DNA from: Maribacter polysaccharolyticus
GTDB lineage: Bacteria > Bacteroidota > Bacteroidia > Flavobacteriales > Flavobacteriaceae
DNA: 64,000 bases
Reading direction: 5' to 3'
Assembly (NCBI RefSeq): GCF_028882255.1
Contig: NZ_JARBUY010000001.1
Span: 619,975-683,974 of the forward strand
Made by a program: the position numbers and the translations under genes
Notes under the pieces: generated by a model
Databases searched by the model: none
What the model was told of the DNA's origin: nothing
What the model saw: only the letters and a program-made list of their open reading frames with translations
Shown: positions 19,600-30,129 of the stretch, in pieces
Numbering within the stretch: position 1 is the stretch's first letter
Layout of the letters: each line of letters opens with the position of its first letter

Positions 19600-22176
19600 A
19601 TGAAAAACACGCTAATATTCGTTGTGTTACTTTTTACATTTCCCAGTTCCTTTTCCCAAAAAGGCCGGTATCCCTTCCAAGATGCCTCGTTAGACCCGGA
19701 CTTACGTGCACAGGATGTGGTGGACAGGTTGACTTTGGATGAGAAAATAGGCCAAATGCAAGATGTTGCGCCTGCTATAGAGCGATTGGGTATACCCGAA
19801 TATAATTGGTGGAACGAGTGTTTGCACGGTGTGGCCAGAGCCGGTACCGCGACATCGTTTCCACAGGCTATAGGAATGGCCGCTACTTGGAACCCCGAAT
19901 TGATCCATGAGGTTGCCGATGCCATAAGTGACGAGGCACGGGCAAAATTCAATCAAAGTGTGGCCCTTGGGCAACGCAATAGATACCAAGGACTTACCAT
20001 GTGGTCTCCAAATATCAATATTTTCAGAGACCCACGTTGGGGACGCGGACAGGAAACCTATGGGGAAGACCCTTATTTAACCTCCAGACTTGGGGTAGCC
20101 TTTATAAAAGGCCTTCAAGGTTCGGACCCAAACTACTTCAAGGTCATTGCGACCGCCAAACATTTTGCAGTGCATAGTGGACCGGAATACAACAGACATC
20201 GTTTCAATGCCTATTCCAATGCGAAAGACCTCTGGGAAACGTACTTACCAGCTTTCAAAGCGGCTGTGCAAGAAGGTCAATCATACTCCATCATGTCTGC
20301 ATACAATAGATACTTGGGCGAATCTGCAACGGCAAGCAAACTGCTTTTAAACGACATCTTACGCAATAAATGGGGATTCAATGGGTATGTGGTATCGGAT
20401 TGCGGGGCGGTAGAGGATATCTACCTACGCCATAAAATCGTGGAAACAGCCGAAGAAGCCTCGGCACTGGCCGTACAATCGGGTTGCGACCTTAATTGCG
20501 GTTCTACCTATGCCCATCTTAAAGAGGCGGTAAATGCCGGTCTAATAACCGAAAAGGAAATTGATATTTCGGTCAAAAGACTATTTCTTGCCAGAATAAA
20601 ATTAGGGCTATTGAATACTACGGACAACATGCCTTTTACCGATATCCCGGTGTCTACGATCGAATCGGAAGCCAACCGAAAATTGGCTCTGCAAACAGCA
20701 AGGGAATCGGTGGTTCTCTTAAAAAACGAAAATAAGACCCTTCCCATTTCCAAGGCTGTCAAAACCATTACGGTCATCGGGCCCAATGCGAACGACAAAC
20801 AGTTTTTATTAGGTAATTATTTTGGGACCCCTACAAACCGAAAAACCATACTGAAGGGCATTCAGGAGAAAGTTTCAAGACAAACTACCGTCCATTATTT
20901 TAAAGGTACCAACCTTGCGGATGAAAACCCGATAACGGACATTATCGGAGAGACCTATTTCAAGGGAAAAGTTAAAATAGAATATTATGACAATCCTAAT
21001 TTGGAAGGAAAAGCCGTTGCCAACGCATTCGACAACCAAATCGATTTTGATTGGGGAGGTGCCGCGCCGATCGGCCTATTGACTCCAGGTGAATATTCCA
21101 TTCGATATACGGGGGAGCTAAAACCCGATTTCAGTGGCAATGTTTCATTTGACATCAATGGAAGCGGTGGTTCATATCGCTTTTCCATCGCTGGAAAAGA
21201 AATGGTTTCCACCCCGGGCGAAAATGGGGAACCCCAAACAGCCATGGCCTTTGAAATTGAAAAAAACAAAAAATATCCCTTCGTACTTGAATACAAATGC
21301 ACCAATCCTTGGATTTCGACCCTGCAATTAATGTGGGACAAAGAGCATCTTCAAGGGAAGGACGAAATGCTATCGCGTGTAAAGGAAAGTGATATTGTCA
21401 TTTATGTGGGCGGTATTACCGCAAGATTGGAAGGAGAGGAAATGCCCGTGGATATCCAAGGTTTTTCCAAGGGCGATAGAACGAATCTACAAATGCCTTC
21501 TGCCCAGCAAAAGTTGATCAAGGAACTTTATGATTTAGGAAAACCCCTTGTTTTCGTACTTACAAGCGGCAGCGCCATGGCCATAAATTGGGAGCAGGAA
21601 CACCTCCCTGCGATTATCAATGCATGGTACCCCGGACAAGCTGGCGGAAGTGCGGTAGCCGATATACTTTTCGGGGATTACAACCCCTCGGGAAAATTAC
21701 CGATTACCTTCTACAGATCTATTAAAGACCTTCCTCCTTTCGAGGATTACCATATGAACGGACGTACATACCGCTATTTTGATGGTGAAGTACTTTATCC
21801 TTTTGGCTATGGGTTAAGTTATACCCATTTTGATTTTTCGAAACCGGTCTTGGAAAAATCGGCCATTGAAAAAAACGAAAAAAACCAAGTGAGCGTTACC
21901 GTTACCAATAATGGGGAACTCGATGGAAGTACCGTAATACAACTTTACGTCAGGGACAAGGAAGCCAGCGTAAGTACGCCCTTTAAATCTTTACGTAAAT
22001 TCAAAAAAGTATATGTAAGGAAAGGAGAATCCAAAACGATCGGATTTGTAATAACCCCTGAAGATCTTGCCCTGTTCGATACCAAAGGATCCACTTATGT
22101 GGAATCAGGGGAGTTCGATATTTTCGTTGGGGAAGATTCCGCAACACAGAACAAAACCACATTAACGGTTAAATGA
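19600..22176 (+). CDS. Exported GH3 glycosidase (beta-glucosidase / beta-xylosidase type) with PA14 insert
   Basis: Secreted exo-acting glycoside hydrolase of 858 residues. Signal peptide MKNTLIFVVLLFTFPSSFSQ; the ATG at 19600 is preferred over the in-frame start at 19540, which would place 20 unrelated residues before it. The GH3 N-terminal barrel holds the nucleophile Asp267 in GYVVSDCGAV, and the substrate-side motif ATAKHFAVHSGPE. A PA14-like insertion (about 400-560) sits in the C-terminal sandwich domain, followed by a fibronectin III-like tail (about 740-858). The early ERLGIPEYNWWNECLHGVAR pattern is common in xylosidase/arabinosidase-type GH3 enzymes. It stands alone, with no SusC/D pair next to it. 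Confidence 0.9.
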   Translation: MKNTLIFVVLLFTFPSSFSQKGRYPFQDASLDPDLRAQDVVDRLTLDEKIGQMQDVAPAIERLGIPEYNWWNECLHGVARAGTATSFPQAIGMAATWNPELIHEVADAISDEARAKFNQSVALGQRNRYQGLTMWSPNINIFRDPRWGRGQETYGEDPYLTSRLGVAFIKGLQGSDPNYFKVIATAKHFAVHSGPEYNRHRFNAYSNAKDLWETYLPAFKAAVQEGQSYSIMSAYNRYLGESATASKLLLNDILRNKWGFNGYVVSDCGAVEDIYLRHKIVETAEEASALAVQSGCDLNCGSTYAHLKEAVNAGLITEKEIDISVKRLFLARIKLGLLNTTDNMPFTDIPVSTIESEANRKLALQTARESVVLLKNENKTLPISKAVKTITVIGPNANDKQFLLGNYFGTPTNRKTILKGIQEKVSRQTTVHYFKGTNLADENPITDIIGETYFKGKVKIEYYDNPNLEGKAVANAFDNQIDFDWGGAAPIGLLTPGEYSIRYTGELKPDFSGNVSFDINGSGGSYRFSIAGKEMVSTPGENGEPQTAMAFEIEKNKKYPFVLEYKCTNPWISTLQLMWDKEHLQGKDEMLSRVKESDIVIYVGGITARLEGEEMPVDIQGFSKGDRTNLQMPSAQQKLIKELYDLGKPLVFVLTSGSAMAINWEQEHLPAIINAWYPGQAGGSAVADILFGDYNPSGKLPITFYRSIKDLPPFEDYHMNGRTYRYFDGEVLYPFGYGLSYTHFDFSKPVLEKSAIEKNEKNQVSVTVTNNGELDGSTVIQLYVRDKEASVSTPFKSLRKFKKVYVRKGESKTIGFVITPEDLALFDTKGSTYVESGEFDIFVGEDSATQNKTTLTVK

Positions 22177-22280
22177 CCCTCAGGAAGACCGGGATTACCA
22201 TTCGCCTTTTCACAAAGCCTTCGATAAACATTGAAAACCAATGGAAAACCATCGACCCTGAGCAATATCAAAAGAGTCCG

Positions 22281-22315
22281 GTTCCCCAAAATTACTTCGG
22301 GGAACTTTTCTTTTT
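22281..22315. terminator. Terminator between GH3 and GH15 genes
   Basis: GTTCCCC (22281-22287) pairs with GGGGAAC (22299-22305), followed by TTTTCTTTTT. Lies between convergent genes. Confidence 0.75.
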
Positions 22316-22331
22316 GGTAAGGACCTTGGGA

Positions 22332-24134
22332 TCAATCCCGCATAAATTCCAAAATACCCTCTTCTGCAGCCTTATTCGAAAAGTTGATTGCACACTCGAT
22401 CAACGCCAGGTGCGAATAGGCTTGTGGAAAATTACCCAATAACCTTTTCGTTTTAAAATCGATATCCTCACTAAACAATCCCAAATGGTTACTATAACTT
22501 AAAAGTCGATCAAAATATTCCTTGGACTTTTCAACTTCCCCAATTTTGAACAGACTATCGATAAACCAAAAAGTACAGATTGTAAATGATGAGGAGGGTA
22601 ATCCAAAATCATCCTCGTTCTTGTACCGATAAAGCAACCCTTCGTTACTAAGGTCCTTTTCTATGGCTTTTACCGTACTAACGAATTTAGGGTCCTTGGC
22701 TTCTATAAACCCATAGGGCTCCATCAGCAACACCGAGGCATCCAAATGGGAAGTCCCATAGGATTGGGTAAACGCCTGTACCTCTTCATTCCAGGCATTT
22801 TCATAAATATCAGCTTTGATTTCCTTTTCCAACTTGAGCCACTTCTCCACTTTTCGGGTCTTATTCAAGATTTTAGCAACTTTCACGGCGCGATCTATGG
22901 CGACCCAACACAAGACCTTTGAAAAGGTAAAATGCCTATCCTCGGTACGGAATTCCCAAATCCCTTTATCGGCCTCTTTCCAGTGACGGGAAACAATCCA
23001 AACGATGCCCTTGGTAATGCCCCATAATTCTTCCCCATTCTCGATGTCGATACTGAACTCAACCAGTTGTGCATGTATGACATTCATAAGAATGCCATAA
23101 ATATCATTTTGTTTCTGTTTATAGGCGGCATTCCCGATACGTACGGGCTTAGAACCTTTATAACCACTCAAGTGGTCCAAAGTCTCCTCGGTCAATTTCT
23201 TTTCCTTATTGATCCCGTACATGATCTGAAGCTTTTCATCCTTATCGGGCATCAAATCGATGATAAATTGCAAATATCTTTTTGCTACGTTCTTATGTTC
23301 GAGGCCACTCATTACCCTAATGACCATTGAGGCATCGCGGATCCAACAGAAACGATAGTCCCAGTTCCTGACCTCACCAATAGTTTCGGGCAAGGAGGTA
23401 GTTGCTGCCGCCAAAACAGCACCCGTTTTTTCATAACTCAATAGCTTAAGGGTAATCGCACTACGCGTTATTTCGTCATTGTACTTTTTGTAGGTGGGTG
23501 TTTTATTGGTCCAATTCAGCCAATAGACCTTAGTACGCTCTAGATCTAAATAGATTTTTTGGGTCGTTGGCTGTAGGATCTTCTCATTGTATCCCATGAG
23601 GAAATAACCGTCTTCGGTTACCGTTATTTCCTTACCTTCCAAAACGGAAACCTTATCAAAGGAGGTATAAAGGAAAACCGTATCGAATTTAACGGTTTTG
23701 GTCAAACTCACGATAAAATCGTCCTTAATATACGTTTCCGTTTCCCCTTGGGCATATTCCAATTTAGGATTGTACAATACCGTGAAAACCGGCTTTCCCT
23801 TTATGTGTTTCACATAACGCACCAATTCCGGAGGGGCGTTGTACTTCCCCTTTTGGTCATAGTAGCGGGGCATAAAGTCCCGGATTTCAAAAATGTTCCC
23901 ATTTTTGGAAAACCTGGTAACAAGAACGGCCGTATTCTTTTTATAATATTGTTCTATCTTATAATCTTCCGGGACTTTTATTTCAAAACTCCCCCCTATT
24001 TCCTCATCCAGTATTTTGGCAAATACCGATGACGAATCGAACTCCGGCAGGCAACACCATTCAATCGAACCTGTTTTCGATATCAAGGCCGCACTCCTAC
24101 AATTTCCGATAATTCCATAATCCAGATTGTCCAT
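22332..24134 (-). CDS. GH15 family glucoamylase/trehalase-like enzyme
   Basis: Cytoplasmic glycoside hydrolase of 600 residues: an N-terminal beta-sandwich domain (LDYGIIGNCRSAALISKTGSI at the start) and an alpha/alpha-barrel catalytic domain with NWDYRFCWIRDASMVIRVM, DGSSTSF-like loops and EEVQAFTQSYG. No signal peptide. Family GH15 includes glucoamylases and the cytoplasmic trehalases of actinobacteria and archaea. Its divergent position beside the trehalose-6-phosphate synthase/phosphatase gene (102 bases between start codons) favours trehalase, i.e. turnover of the sugar made by its neighbour. Substrate is inference from context. Confidence 0.8.
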   Translation of the reverse strand: MDNLDYGIIGNCRSAALISKTGSIEWCCLPEFDSSSVFAKILDEEIGGSFEIKVPEDYKIEQYYKKNTAVLVTRFSKNGNIFEIRDFMPRYYDQKGKYNAPPELVRYVKHIKGKPVFTVLYNPKLEYAQGETETYIKDDFIVSLTKTVKFDTVFLYTSFDKVSVLEGKEITVTEDGYFLMGYNEKILQPTTQKIYLDLERTKVYWLNWTNKTPTYKKYNDEITRSAITLKLLSYEKTGAVLAAATTSLPETIGEVRNWDYRFCWIRDASMVIRVMSGLEHKNVAKRYLQFIIDLMPDKDEKLQIMYGINKEKKLTEETLDHLSGYKGSKPVRIGNAAYKQKQNDIYGILMNVIHAQLVEFSIDIENGEELWGITKGIVWIVSRHWKEADKGIWEFRTEDRHFTFSKVLCWVAIDRAVKVAKILNKTRKVEKWLKLEKEIKADIYENAWNEEVQAFTQSYGTSHLDASVLLMEPYGFIEAKDPKFVSTVKAIEKDLSNEGLLYRYKNEDDFGLPSSSFTICTFWFIDSLFKIGEVEKSKEYFDRLLSYSNHLGLFSEDIDFKTKRLLGNFPQAYSHLALIECAINFSNKAAEEGILEFMRD

Positions 24135-24236
24135 ATTTCAATAATCCTCTAAAAGTCCGTTATTAATTGGTTTTGCCACGCAATTTCACGAAATTTATAG
24201 AAACTAAGGATAAATCACTTTAAAATAATCCACTTT

Positions 24237-26444
24237 ATGGGAAAAACTATCATAATCTCAAATAGACTACCTGTTCAATTACAAATTAGCAACGGAGCCA
24301 TCACTGCCATTCCAAGTGTCGGGGGACTTGCAACGGGTATGAAGTCCGTTCATTCCGGAAGCGATAGTGTTTGGATAGGCTGGAGCGGTCTCACCGAGGA
24401 AGATATTCCCAAACAGTTGGCCCCAAAAATAGATCAGGCCTTGGCCGAACATGGATCCTCGAAAGTCAATCTTACTTCCGAAGAGGTCGATGGCTTTTAT
24501 TATGGGTTCAGCAATAGGACCATTTGGCCTTTGTTTCATTATTTCCTGGAATATTCCGAATTTGAGCTCGACAGCTGGAATGTCTATAAGGCCGTAAACC
24601 AAAAATTCGCCGATGCCATCTTGGAAAAAGCCGAAGATGACGATATCGTTTGGGTTCATGACTATCAGTTGATGTTGGTGCCTCAGATGGTACGGGAAAA
24701 ACGCCCGAATATTTCCATTGGTTTCTTTTTACACATCCCATTCCCTTCTTTTGAGATTTTCAGGACCCTCCCTTGGCGTGAAGAAATACTACAAGGTCTT
24801 TTAGGTGCCGATCTCATTGGATTCCATACTTATGATTACGAACGCCATTTTTTGAGCTCTGTTCGACGATTATTGGGGCTGGAAGTAAGTTTCAATGATA
24901 TTTACCTTGACGATAGGATCATCAAGGTCGATTCTTTCCCCATGGGCATCGATTATAAAAAATTCAGTGAAGCGGCCAAAGAGCACGAAAAGAACACTAC
25001 GGCCCAGCAATCGGACCTGCAACGTCGCCTAAACAACCATAAACTTTCAACCCCTGATGCCAAGTTGATACTTTCCATTGACCGGCTGGATTATTCAAAG
25101 GGAATTGCCAAACGGCTGAATGCTTTTGAATATTTTTTGAATAAATACCCACAATACAAAGAAAAGGTAAGGCTGATCATCCTAGCGGTACCCTCCCGAT
25201 CCAACGTGCCCCAATATCAGTTGCTGAAAAAGGAAATCGATGAGTTGGTGGGCCGGATCAATGGGGATTTTTCGACCGTAAACTGGACGCCCATCTGGTA
25301 TTTTTACCGTTCGCTCCCTTTTGAGAACCTTATAGACCTATATACCTCCAGTGATATTGCATGGCTTACCCCGCTTCGGGATGGCATGAACCTCGTTGCA
25401 AAAGAGTATATCGCCACCAGGACAGATAAAACAGGGGTACTTATCTTGAGCGAAATGGCAGGTTCGGCCAATGAAATGAACGAATCGCTCTTGGTCAATC
25501 CCAACAATTTCGAACAAACTGCCGACGCTATCTTTGAGGCCATAAACATGCCCAAGGAAGAACAGATTTCACGTAACACGGCGTTACAGAATCGATTGGA
25601 GCGTTATAATGTGGAAAGATGGGCCCATGATTTTATGTCTTCCTTACAGGAACAAAAAGAGAAAGACGTGGCCTATGTATCGAAACGGTTGACCGAACAT
25701 CGATTAAACGCCATTTTGGAAGATTTTAAAAACGCAAAAAAACGATTGCTTTTCCTCGATTATGACGGAACACTTTCCGGATTTCATGTCGATCCACAGA
25801 AAGCAGGGCCCGATAAGGAACTCTATGACCTATTGGACGAATTAAATGCCTTGAAAGATACCGAAATCTATTTGGTAAGTGGTCGTGACAAACAAACATT
25901 CACCAAATGGTTCTTACCCAAAAAATACAATATGATCGTGGAACACGGGGTATGGATCTCTGAAAACGGGGAAGATTTCAGGATGCTCGAAAATGTTAAA
26001 AATGACTGGATGGAAAAAATCCGTCCCGTATTGGAATCCTTTGTAGACCGAACACCGGGTAGTTTTATCGAAGAGAAGAATTACTCCTTGGCATGGCATT
26101 ATCGTAAAACGGATCCCGATTTCGGTAATCTGCGGGCCAATGAATTGAATACCGTATTGACCAGTTTGATCGCCAACGATGATCTAAGTGTCCTGAACGG
26201 CAACAAAGTCATGGAAATAAAAAGTAGTAACGTGAACAAAGGGCGTGCCACAATGCGTGTTTTAGGAGATGGCGATTATGACTTTGTATGGGCTATCGGC
26301 GATGATTGGACGGATGAGTTCATGTTCCAGGAACTTCCTGAAAGCACCGTAACCGTTAAGGTCGGAAGGCAAAAAACCCATGCGAAGTTTTTTATCGATG
26401 ACATTAAATACGTCCGCAATGTCCTAAAACGGTTTACCGAATAA
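24237..26444 (+). CDS. otsAB: Bifunctional trehalose-6-phosphate synthase / phosphatase
   Basis: Fusion enzyme of 735 residues making trehalose from UDP-glucose and glucose-6-phosphate, then removing the phosphate. Residues 1 to about 465 are the GT20 synthase: IIISNRLPV, WIGWSGL, HDYQLMLVPQMVR, FFLHIPFPS, SIDRLDYSKGI and LRDGMNLVAKEY. Residues from about 495 are the HAD-type phosphatase: LLFLDYDGTLSG (nucleophile Asp of DxDGT), YLVSGRDKQTF, EHGVW and GDDWTDEFMF. Cytoplasmic. Trehalose serves in osmotic and desiccation stress, and the GH15 gene on the other strand offers the matching breakdown step. Confidence 0.95.
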   Translation: MGKTIIISNRLPVQLQISNGAITAIPSVGGLATGMKSVHSGSDSVWIGWSGLTEEDIPKQLAPKIDQALAEHGSSKVNLTSEEVDGFYYGFSNRTIWPLFHYFLEYSEFELDSWNVYKAVNQKFADAILEKAEDDDIVWVHDYQLMLVPQMVREKRPNISIGFFLHIPFPSFEIFRTLPWREEILQGLLGADLIGFHTYDYERHFLSSVRRLLGLEVSFNDIYLDDRIIKVDSFPMGIDYKKFSEAAKEHEKNTTAQQSDLQRRLNNHKLSTPDAKLILSIDRLDYSKGIAKRLNAFEYFLNKYPQYKEKVRLIILAVPSRSNVPQYQLLKKEIDELVGRINGDFSTVNWTPIWYFYRSLPFENLIDLYTSSDIAWLTPLRDGMNLVAKEYIATRTDKTGVLILSEMAGSANEMNESLLVNPNNFEQTADAIFEAINMPKEEQISRNTALQNRLERYNVERWAHDFMSSLQEQKEKDVAYVSKRLTEHRLNAILEDFKNAKKRLLFLDYDGTLSGFHVDPQKAGPDKELYDLLDELNALKDTEIYLVSGRDKQTFTKWFLPKKYNMIVEHGVWISENGEDFRMLENVKNDWMEKIRPVLESFVDRTPGSFIEEKNYSLAWHYRKTDPDFGNLRANELNTVLTSLIANDDLSVLNGNKVMEIKSSNVNKGRATMRVLGDGDYDFVWAIGDDWTDEFMFQELPESTVTVKVGRQKTHAKFFIDDIKYVRNVLKRFTE

Positions 26445-26548
26445 AAAGAATAAAGAAGAAACTTTAAGGGCTTGATCACATTACCTTAGGCATCCAATGC
26501 TTTCCCTTGCCCTTGTTTACCCTAAAAACAAATCAAATCAATAAATCT

Positions 26549-27880
26549 ATGAAAAAAACACTCTTAGGCTTACTATTTCTCTTTCCCATCCTAGTATGCG
26601 CCCAGACAGACGATCGTATTTACGATATTATCGATGCCATTTCCGCAGAACGCATACAAACCGATGTTACCAAACTTGTAAATTTCGGAACCCGACATAC
26701 CCTAAGCGATACCATTTCCCAAACAAGGGGAATAGGTGCCGCCCGCAGATGGATTAAAAGTGAATTTGAAAAAACATCAAAAGCTTGCGGGGATTGCCTA
26801 GAGGTATTTTACCAAAAAGACCTTGTAAAAAAAGGGGACAATAACCGTATTGTCAAGGATGTTATGGTCGTAAATGTGGTGGCCATCCAACGCGGCACCA
26901 AATACCCCAATCGCTTTATCATCATGAGTGGGGATATCGATTCAAGGGTAAGCGACCCCAACGATTATACCTCCGACTCCCCAGGGGCCAATGACAATGC
27001 CAGTGGTATGGCCGGCACGATGGAAGCCGCAAGGGTACTGTCTAAATACAAATTTGAGAACAGCATCATTTACGTAGGACTTTCAGGGGAAGAACAAGGA
27101 CTTTATGGGGGTAAAGGACTTACGGCCCATGCCAAGGCGAATGGTTGGGAAATCATCGGGGTTCTGAACAATGACATGATCGGTAACATTAAAGGAGTAG
27201 ATGGAATCATCGATAATCGGGAATTCCGGATTTTTTCCGAACCCGTACCTCCCACAGAAACCGAAAAAGAACGCAAAGCAAGACGTTTCTATGGCGGTGA
27301 GGTCGATGGCATATCCCGCCAATTGGTCCGCTATGTTTACCAAACCACCAAAACGTATATGCCGGAAATGAAACCGATGATGGTCTATCGTTTAGACCGC
27401 TTCGGTCGTGGGGGACACCATAGGCCTTTTAATGATGCCGGTTTTGCCGGTATTCGAATAATGGAGGCCCATGAGAATTATACGCAGCAACACCAAGACA
27501 TAAGAACGGAAGACGGTATTGCCTACGGAGACGTATTGGAACATGTGAATTTTGAATACGCCCGAAAGTTAACAGCGGTAAATGCCATTAATCTGGCATC
27601 CATTGCATGGGCACCCCCTAGCCCCAAAGAAGTGAAAATAGGCGGTATCGTAGAGCCATCGGCACGATTGGAATGGAGTAAAGTTGATGGTGCCGCCGGT
27701 TATAAAGTGTACTGGCGCGATACAACCGCCCCTCAATGGCAACATAGTAGATTTATTGAAAACGCTACCCAACTCACCTTAAAAGGCATCGTTATCGACA
27801 ACTCGTTCTTCGGGGTTTCCTCGGTAAGTGAAGATGGATTCGAAAGTCCGGTAGTATTCCCAAATGCAATTTTAAGATAA
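26549..27880 (+). CDS. Secreted M28-family aminopeptidase with C-terminal Fn3-like domain
   Basis: Exported zinc aminopeptidase of 443 residues. The start ATG at 26549 gives a clean signal peptide (MKKTLLGLLFLFPILVCAQ); an upstream in-frame ATG at 26507 would precede the signal by 14 residues. M28 metal motifs in order: MSGDIDSR, SPGANDNASGMAG, LSGEEQGLYG, NNDMIGN and GGHHRPFNDAGF. The last ~85 residues (PSARLEWSKVDGAAGYKVYW) look like a fibronectin III-like domain. The M1 peptidase gene starts 10 bases after its stop, so the two are probably co-transcribed and act together on extracellular peptides. Confidence 0.9.
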   Translation: MKKTLLGLLFLFPILVCAQTDDRIYDIIDAISAERIQTDVTKLVNFGTRHTLSDTISQTRGIGAARRWIKSEFEKTSKACGDCLEVFYQKDLVKKGDNNRIVKDVMVVNVVAIQRGTKYPNRFIIMSGDIDSRVSDPNDYTSDSPGANDNASGMAGTMEAARVLSKYKFENSIIYVGLSGEEQGLYGGKGLTAHAKANGWEIIGVLNNDMIGNIKGVDGIIDNREFRIFSEPVPPTETEKERKARRFYGGEVDGISRQLVRYVYQTTKTYMPEMKPMMVYRLDRFGRGGHHRPFNDAGFAGIRIMEAHENYTQQHQDIRTEDGIAYGDVLEHVNFEYARKLTAVNAINLASIAWAPPSPKEVKIGGIVEPSARLEWSKVDGAAGYKVYWRDTTAPQWQHSRFIENATQLTLKGIVIDNSFFGVSSVSEDGFESPVVFPNAILR

Positions 27881-27890
27881 CCTATTGACA

Positions 27891-29507
27891 ATGAAACAAA
27901 CATTGATTTTATTTATTTCAAGCTTATTTACCTTGAGTATTTCAGGCCAACAGTTTACCCATCAAGATACCATAAGGGGAAGTGTCACCCCGGAACGTGC
28001 ATGGTGGGATTTGAAATATTACCATTTGGATATTGAGGTAAAACCCGATGAAAAATACATTTCGGGAAGCAACCTTATCGGGTATGAGGTGTTAAACGGC
28101 CAAAAAACACTTCAAATAGATCTTCAACCCCCTTTAACAATAGACAAAGTAACCCAAAATGGAAAACCACTCAAAGTAACCTCCGATGGCAATGCCCATT
28201 ATATCACCCTCAAAAAAAAGCAAGAGAAGGGTGATTACAATGAAATCAAGGTGTATTATTCCGGTCACCCCAAAGAAGCCGTTAAAGCCCCTTGGGACGG
28301 AGGATTTTCTTGGAAAAAAGATGCCAATGGCAAGCATTTTGTGGCAACGAGCTGCCAAGGTCTGGGGGCCAGTGTATGGTGGCCCAACAAAGACCATATG
28401 TACGATGAGGTCGACAGTATGGCCATAAGTGTAAAAGTCCCCAAAGGATTAATGAACGTCTCGAACGGAAGATTGCGAAAAGTGGATAAAGCCACCAACA
28501 CCTATCATTGGTTCGTGGCCAACCCCATCAATAATTACGGGGTGAATGTCAATATTGGCGATTATGTACATTTTGGAGAGAAATACCTTGGAGAAAAGGG
28601 TATTTTGGATTGTGATTTTTACGTCTTGAGGGACAACCTTGAAAAGGCAAAAAAACAATTCAAACAAGCTTCCATGACCTTAAGGGCATTCGAACATTGG
28701 TTTGGCCCATACCCCTTTTACGAAGACAGTTATAAATTGGTCGAAGTACCTTACTTGGGTATGGAGCACCAAAGTTCGGTCACCTACGGCAACCAATACC
28801 AAAACGGGTATTTGGGTCGAGACATTTCGGGCTCGGGCTGGGGATTGGGATTTGACTACATCATCATTCATGAATCCGGACATGAATGGTTCGCAAATAA
28901 CGTTACCTATAAGGATATTGCGGATATGTGGATTCACGAGAGCTTCACTTGCTACTCGGAAAATCTCTTTTTGGACTATCATTACGGAACAATGGCGGCC
29001 GAGGATTATGTAGTTGGGCAACGAAAAAACATTCGGAACAAACAGCCTATTATAGGCCCGTACGGGGTTAACCGGCAAGGATCGGGAGACATGTATAACA
29101 AGGGGGCCAATATTTTACACACGCTACGTCAGCTGGTGAAGGATGATGAAAAATGGCGTCAGGTGTTAAGGGGCCTCAATAGGGATTTCTACCACCAAAC
29201 GGTTACCACCGACCAGGTGGAAAAATACCTTATCGACCATACGGGAATAGATCTCACTACCTTTTTTGACCAATACCTACGTACCACCATGATCCCGACC
29301 TTGGAATACACCATTGCCGACAACACCCTTAAATACCGTTATAGCCAAGTGGTAGACGGCTTTAATATGCCGATACGGATCGAAATCGACGGAAAAGGAC
29401 ATTGGATCACCCCCAAGAAAGAATGGCAGCGACAAGCCTTCGATGGAGATCTTTCTACGTTTAAAGTAGACAGGAATTTTTTCGTCGAGAACACGCTGAT
29501 CGATTAG
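27891..29507 (+). CDS. Secreted M1-family metallopeptidase
   Basis: Exported aminopeptidase of 538 residues with signal peptide (MKQTLILFISSLFTLSISGQ). The start is ATG 27891; a TTG six bases upstream is less likely. The zinc site is complete: HESGH with His327, Glu328 and His331, and Glu350 eighteen residues after the second His. The exopeptidase motif appears as YLGMEHQSSVTYG in place of the standard GAMEN. The N-terminal saddle domain is present, and the C-terminal helical domain is short, as in the small M1 enzymes of Bacteroidota. Second gene of the pair with the M28 peptidase. Confidence 0.92.
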   Translation: MKQTLILFISSLFTLSISGQQFTHQDTIRGSVTPERAWWDLKYYHLDIEVKPDEKYISGSNLIGYEVLNGQKTLQIDLQPPLTIDKVTQNGKPLKVTSDGNAHYITLKKKQEKGDYNEIKVYYSGHPKEAVKAPWDGGFSWKKDANGKHFVATSCQGLGASVWWPNKDHMYDEVDSMAISVKVPKGLMNVSNGRLRKVDKATNTYHWFVANPINNYGVNVNIGDYVHFGEKYLGEKGILDCDFYVLRDNLEKAKKQFKQASMTLRAFEHWFGPYPFYEDSYKLVEVPYLGMEHQSSVTYGNQYQNGYLGRDISGSGWGLGFDYIIIHESGHEWFANNVTYKDIADMWIHESFTCYSENLFLDYHYGTMAAEDYVVGQRKNIRNKQPIIGPYGVNRQGSGDMYNKGANILHTLRQLVKDDEKWRQVLRGLNRDFYHQTVTTDQVEKYLIDHTGIDLTTFFDQYLRTTMIPTLEYTIADNTLKYRYSQVVDGFNMPIRIEIDGKGHWITPKKEWQRQAFDGDLSTFKVDRNFFVENTLID

Positions 29508-29658
29508 CGGAGTTTCGGATATCAATACCTATCACACGAATATGTATTGAACCAATATTTCGGTGTCGCCTTTTAAGGTCATTGCAAAGGGGAACTATAT
29601 TTGGATCACGGTATGGGCGGGAATTTTATCGACCGGGATATATAACCAAACTTTTCAA

Positions 29659-30129
29659 TTATAGTACCGTAATGTTTTTATCCTTGAATTTCTGCAAGGC
29701 CATATCCGCTGGGTCAAGTTCCGTAATCATGATATCCACTTGCTCTATATTACAGATCTTATAGCGTTGAACGGAATTGATTTTTTCGGAAATTACCGGT
29801 GCCACTATTTTTTTCGATGCCCTGATCATGGCTTTTTTAACCTCAACGATTTCCCAATCGAACTCGGTCAGCCCATGTTCCAAATCGATGGAATTTGTCC
29901 CCAAAAAACAAATATCGGCCCTTATATCGGCCAACATGTTTATCGCCGTACCCCCTACGGCAATCTGTGAATCCTTTGACAATTTCCCGCCGATCAAAAT
30001 CACATCAACGTTGTGTTTGGATAGTAATTGATTGGCTATAGGTATGCTGGGGGTAAAACATGTTAAATGAAGGGAAGGGGGCAATTCATTGGCCAATTCC
30101 AAATTTGTGGTTCCACCGCTGAGTAATAA
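29659..30129 (-). pseudogene. DeoR-family regulator, 5' part missing
   Basis: Only the C-terminal sugar-phosphate-sensing domain of a DeoR/GlpR-type repressor remains: from LLLSGGTTNLELANELP (where the full family has a longer strand plus the whole N-terminal winged helix before it) through VILIGGKLSKDSQIAVGG, ADICFLGTNSIDLEHGLTEF, MIRASKKIVAPV and the end. Upstream of about 30129 the translation turns into sequence with no DeoR resemblance (HYRLL, LRWHLQ) because the opposite strand there encodes SusD. No DNA-binding domain, so it cannot work as a repressor. Breakpoint about 30121-30140. Confidence 0.85.
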
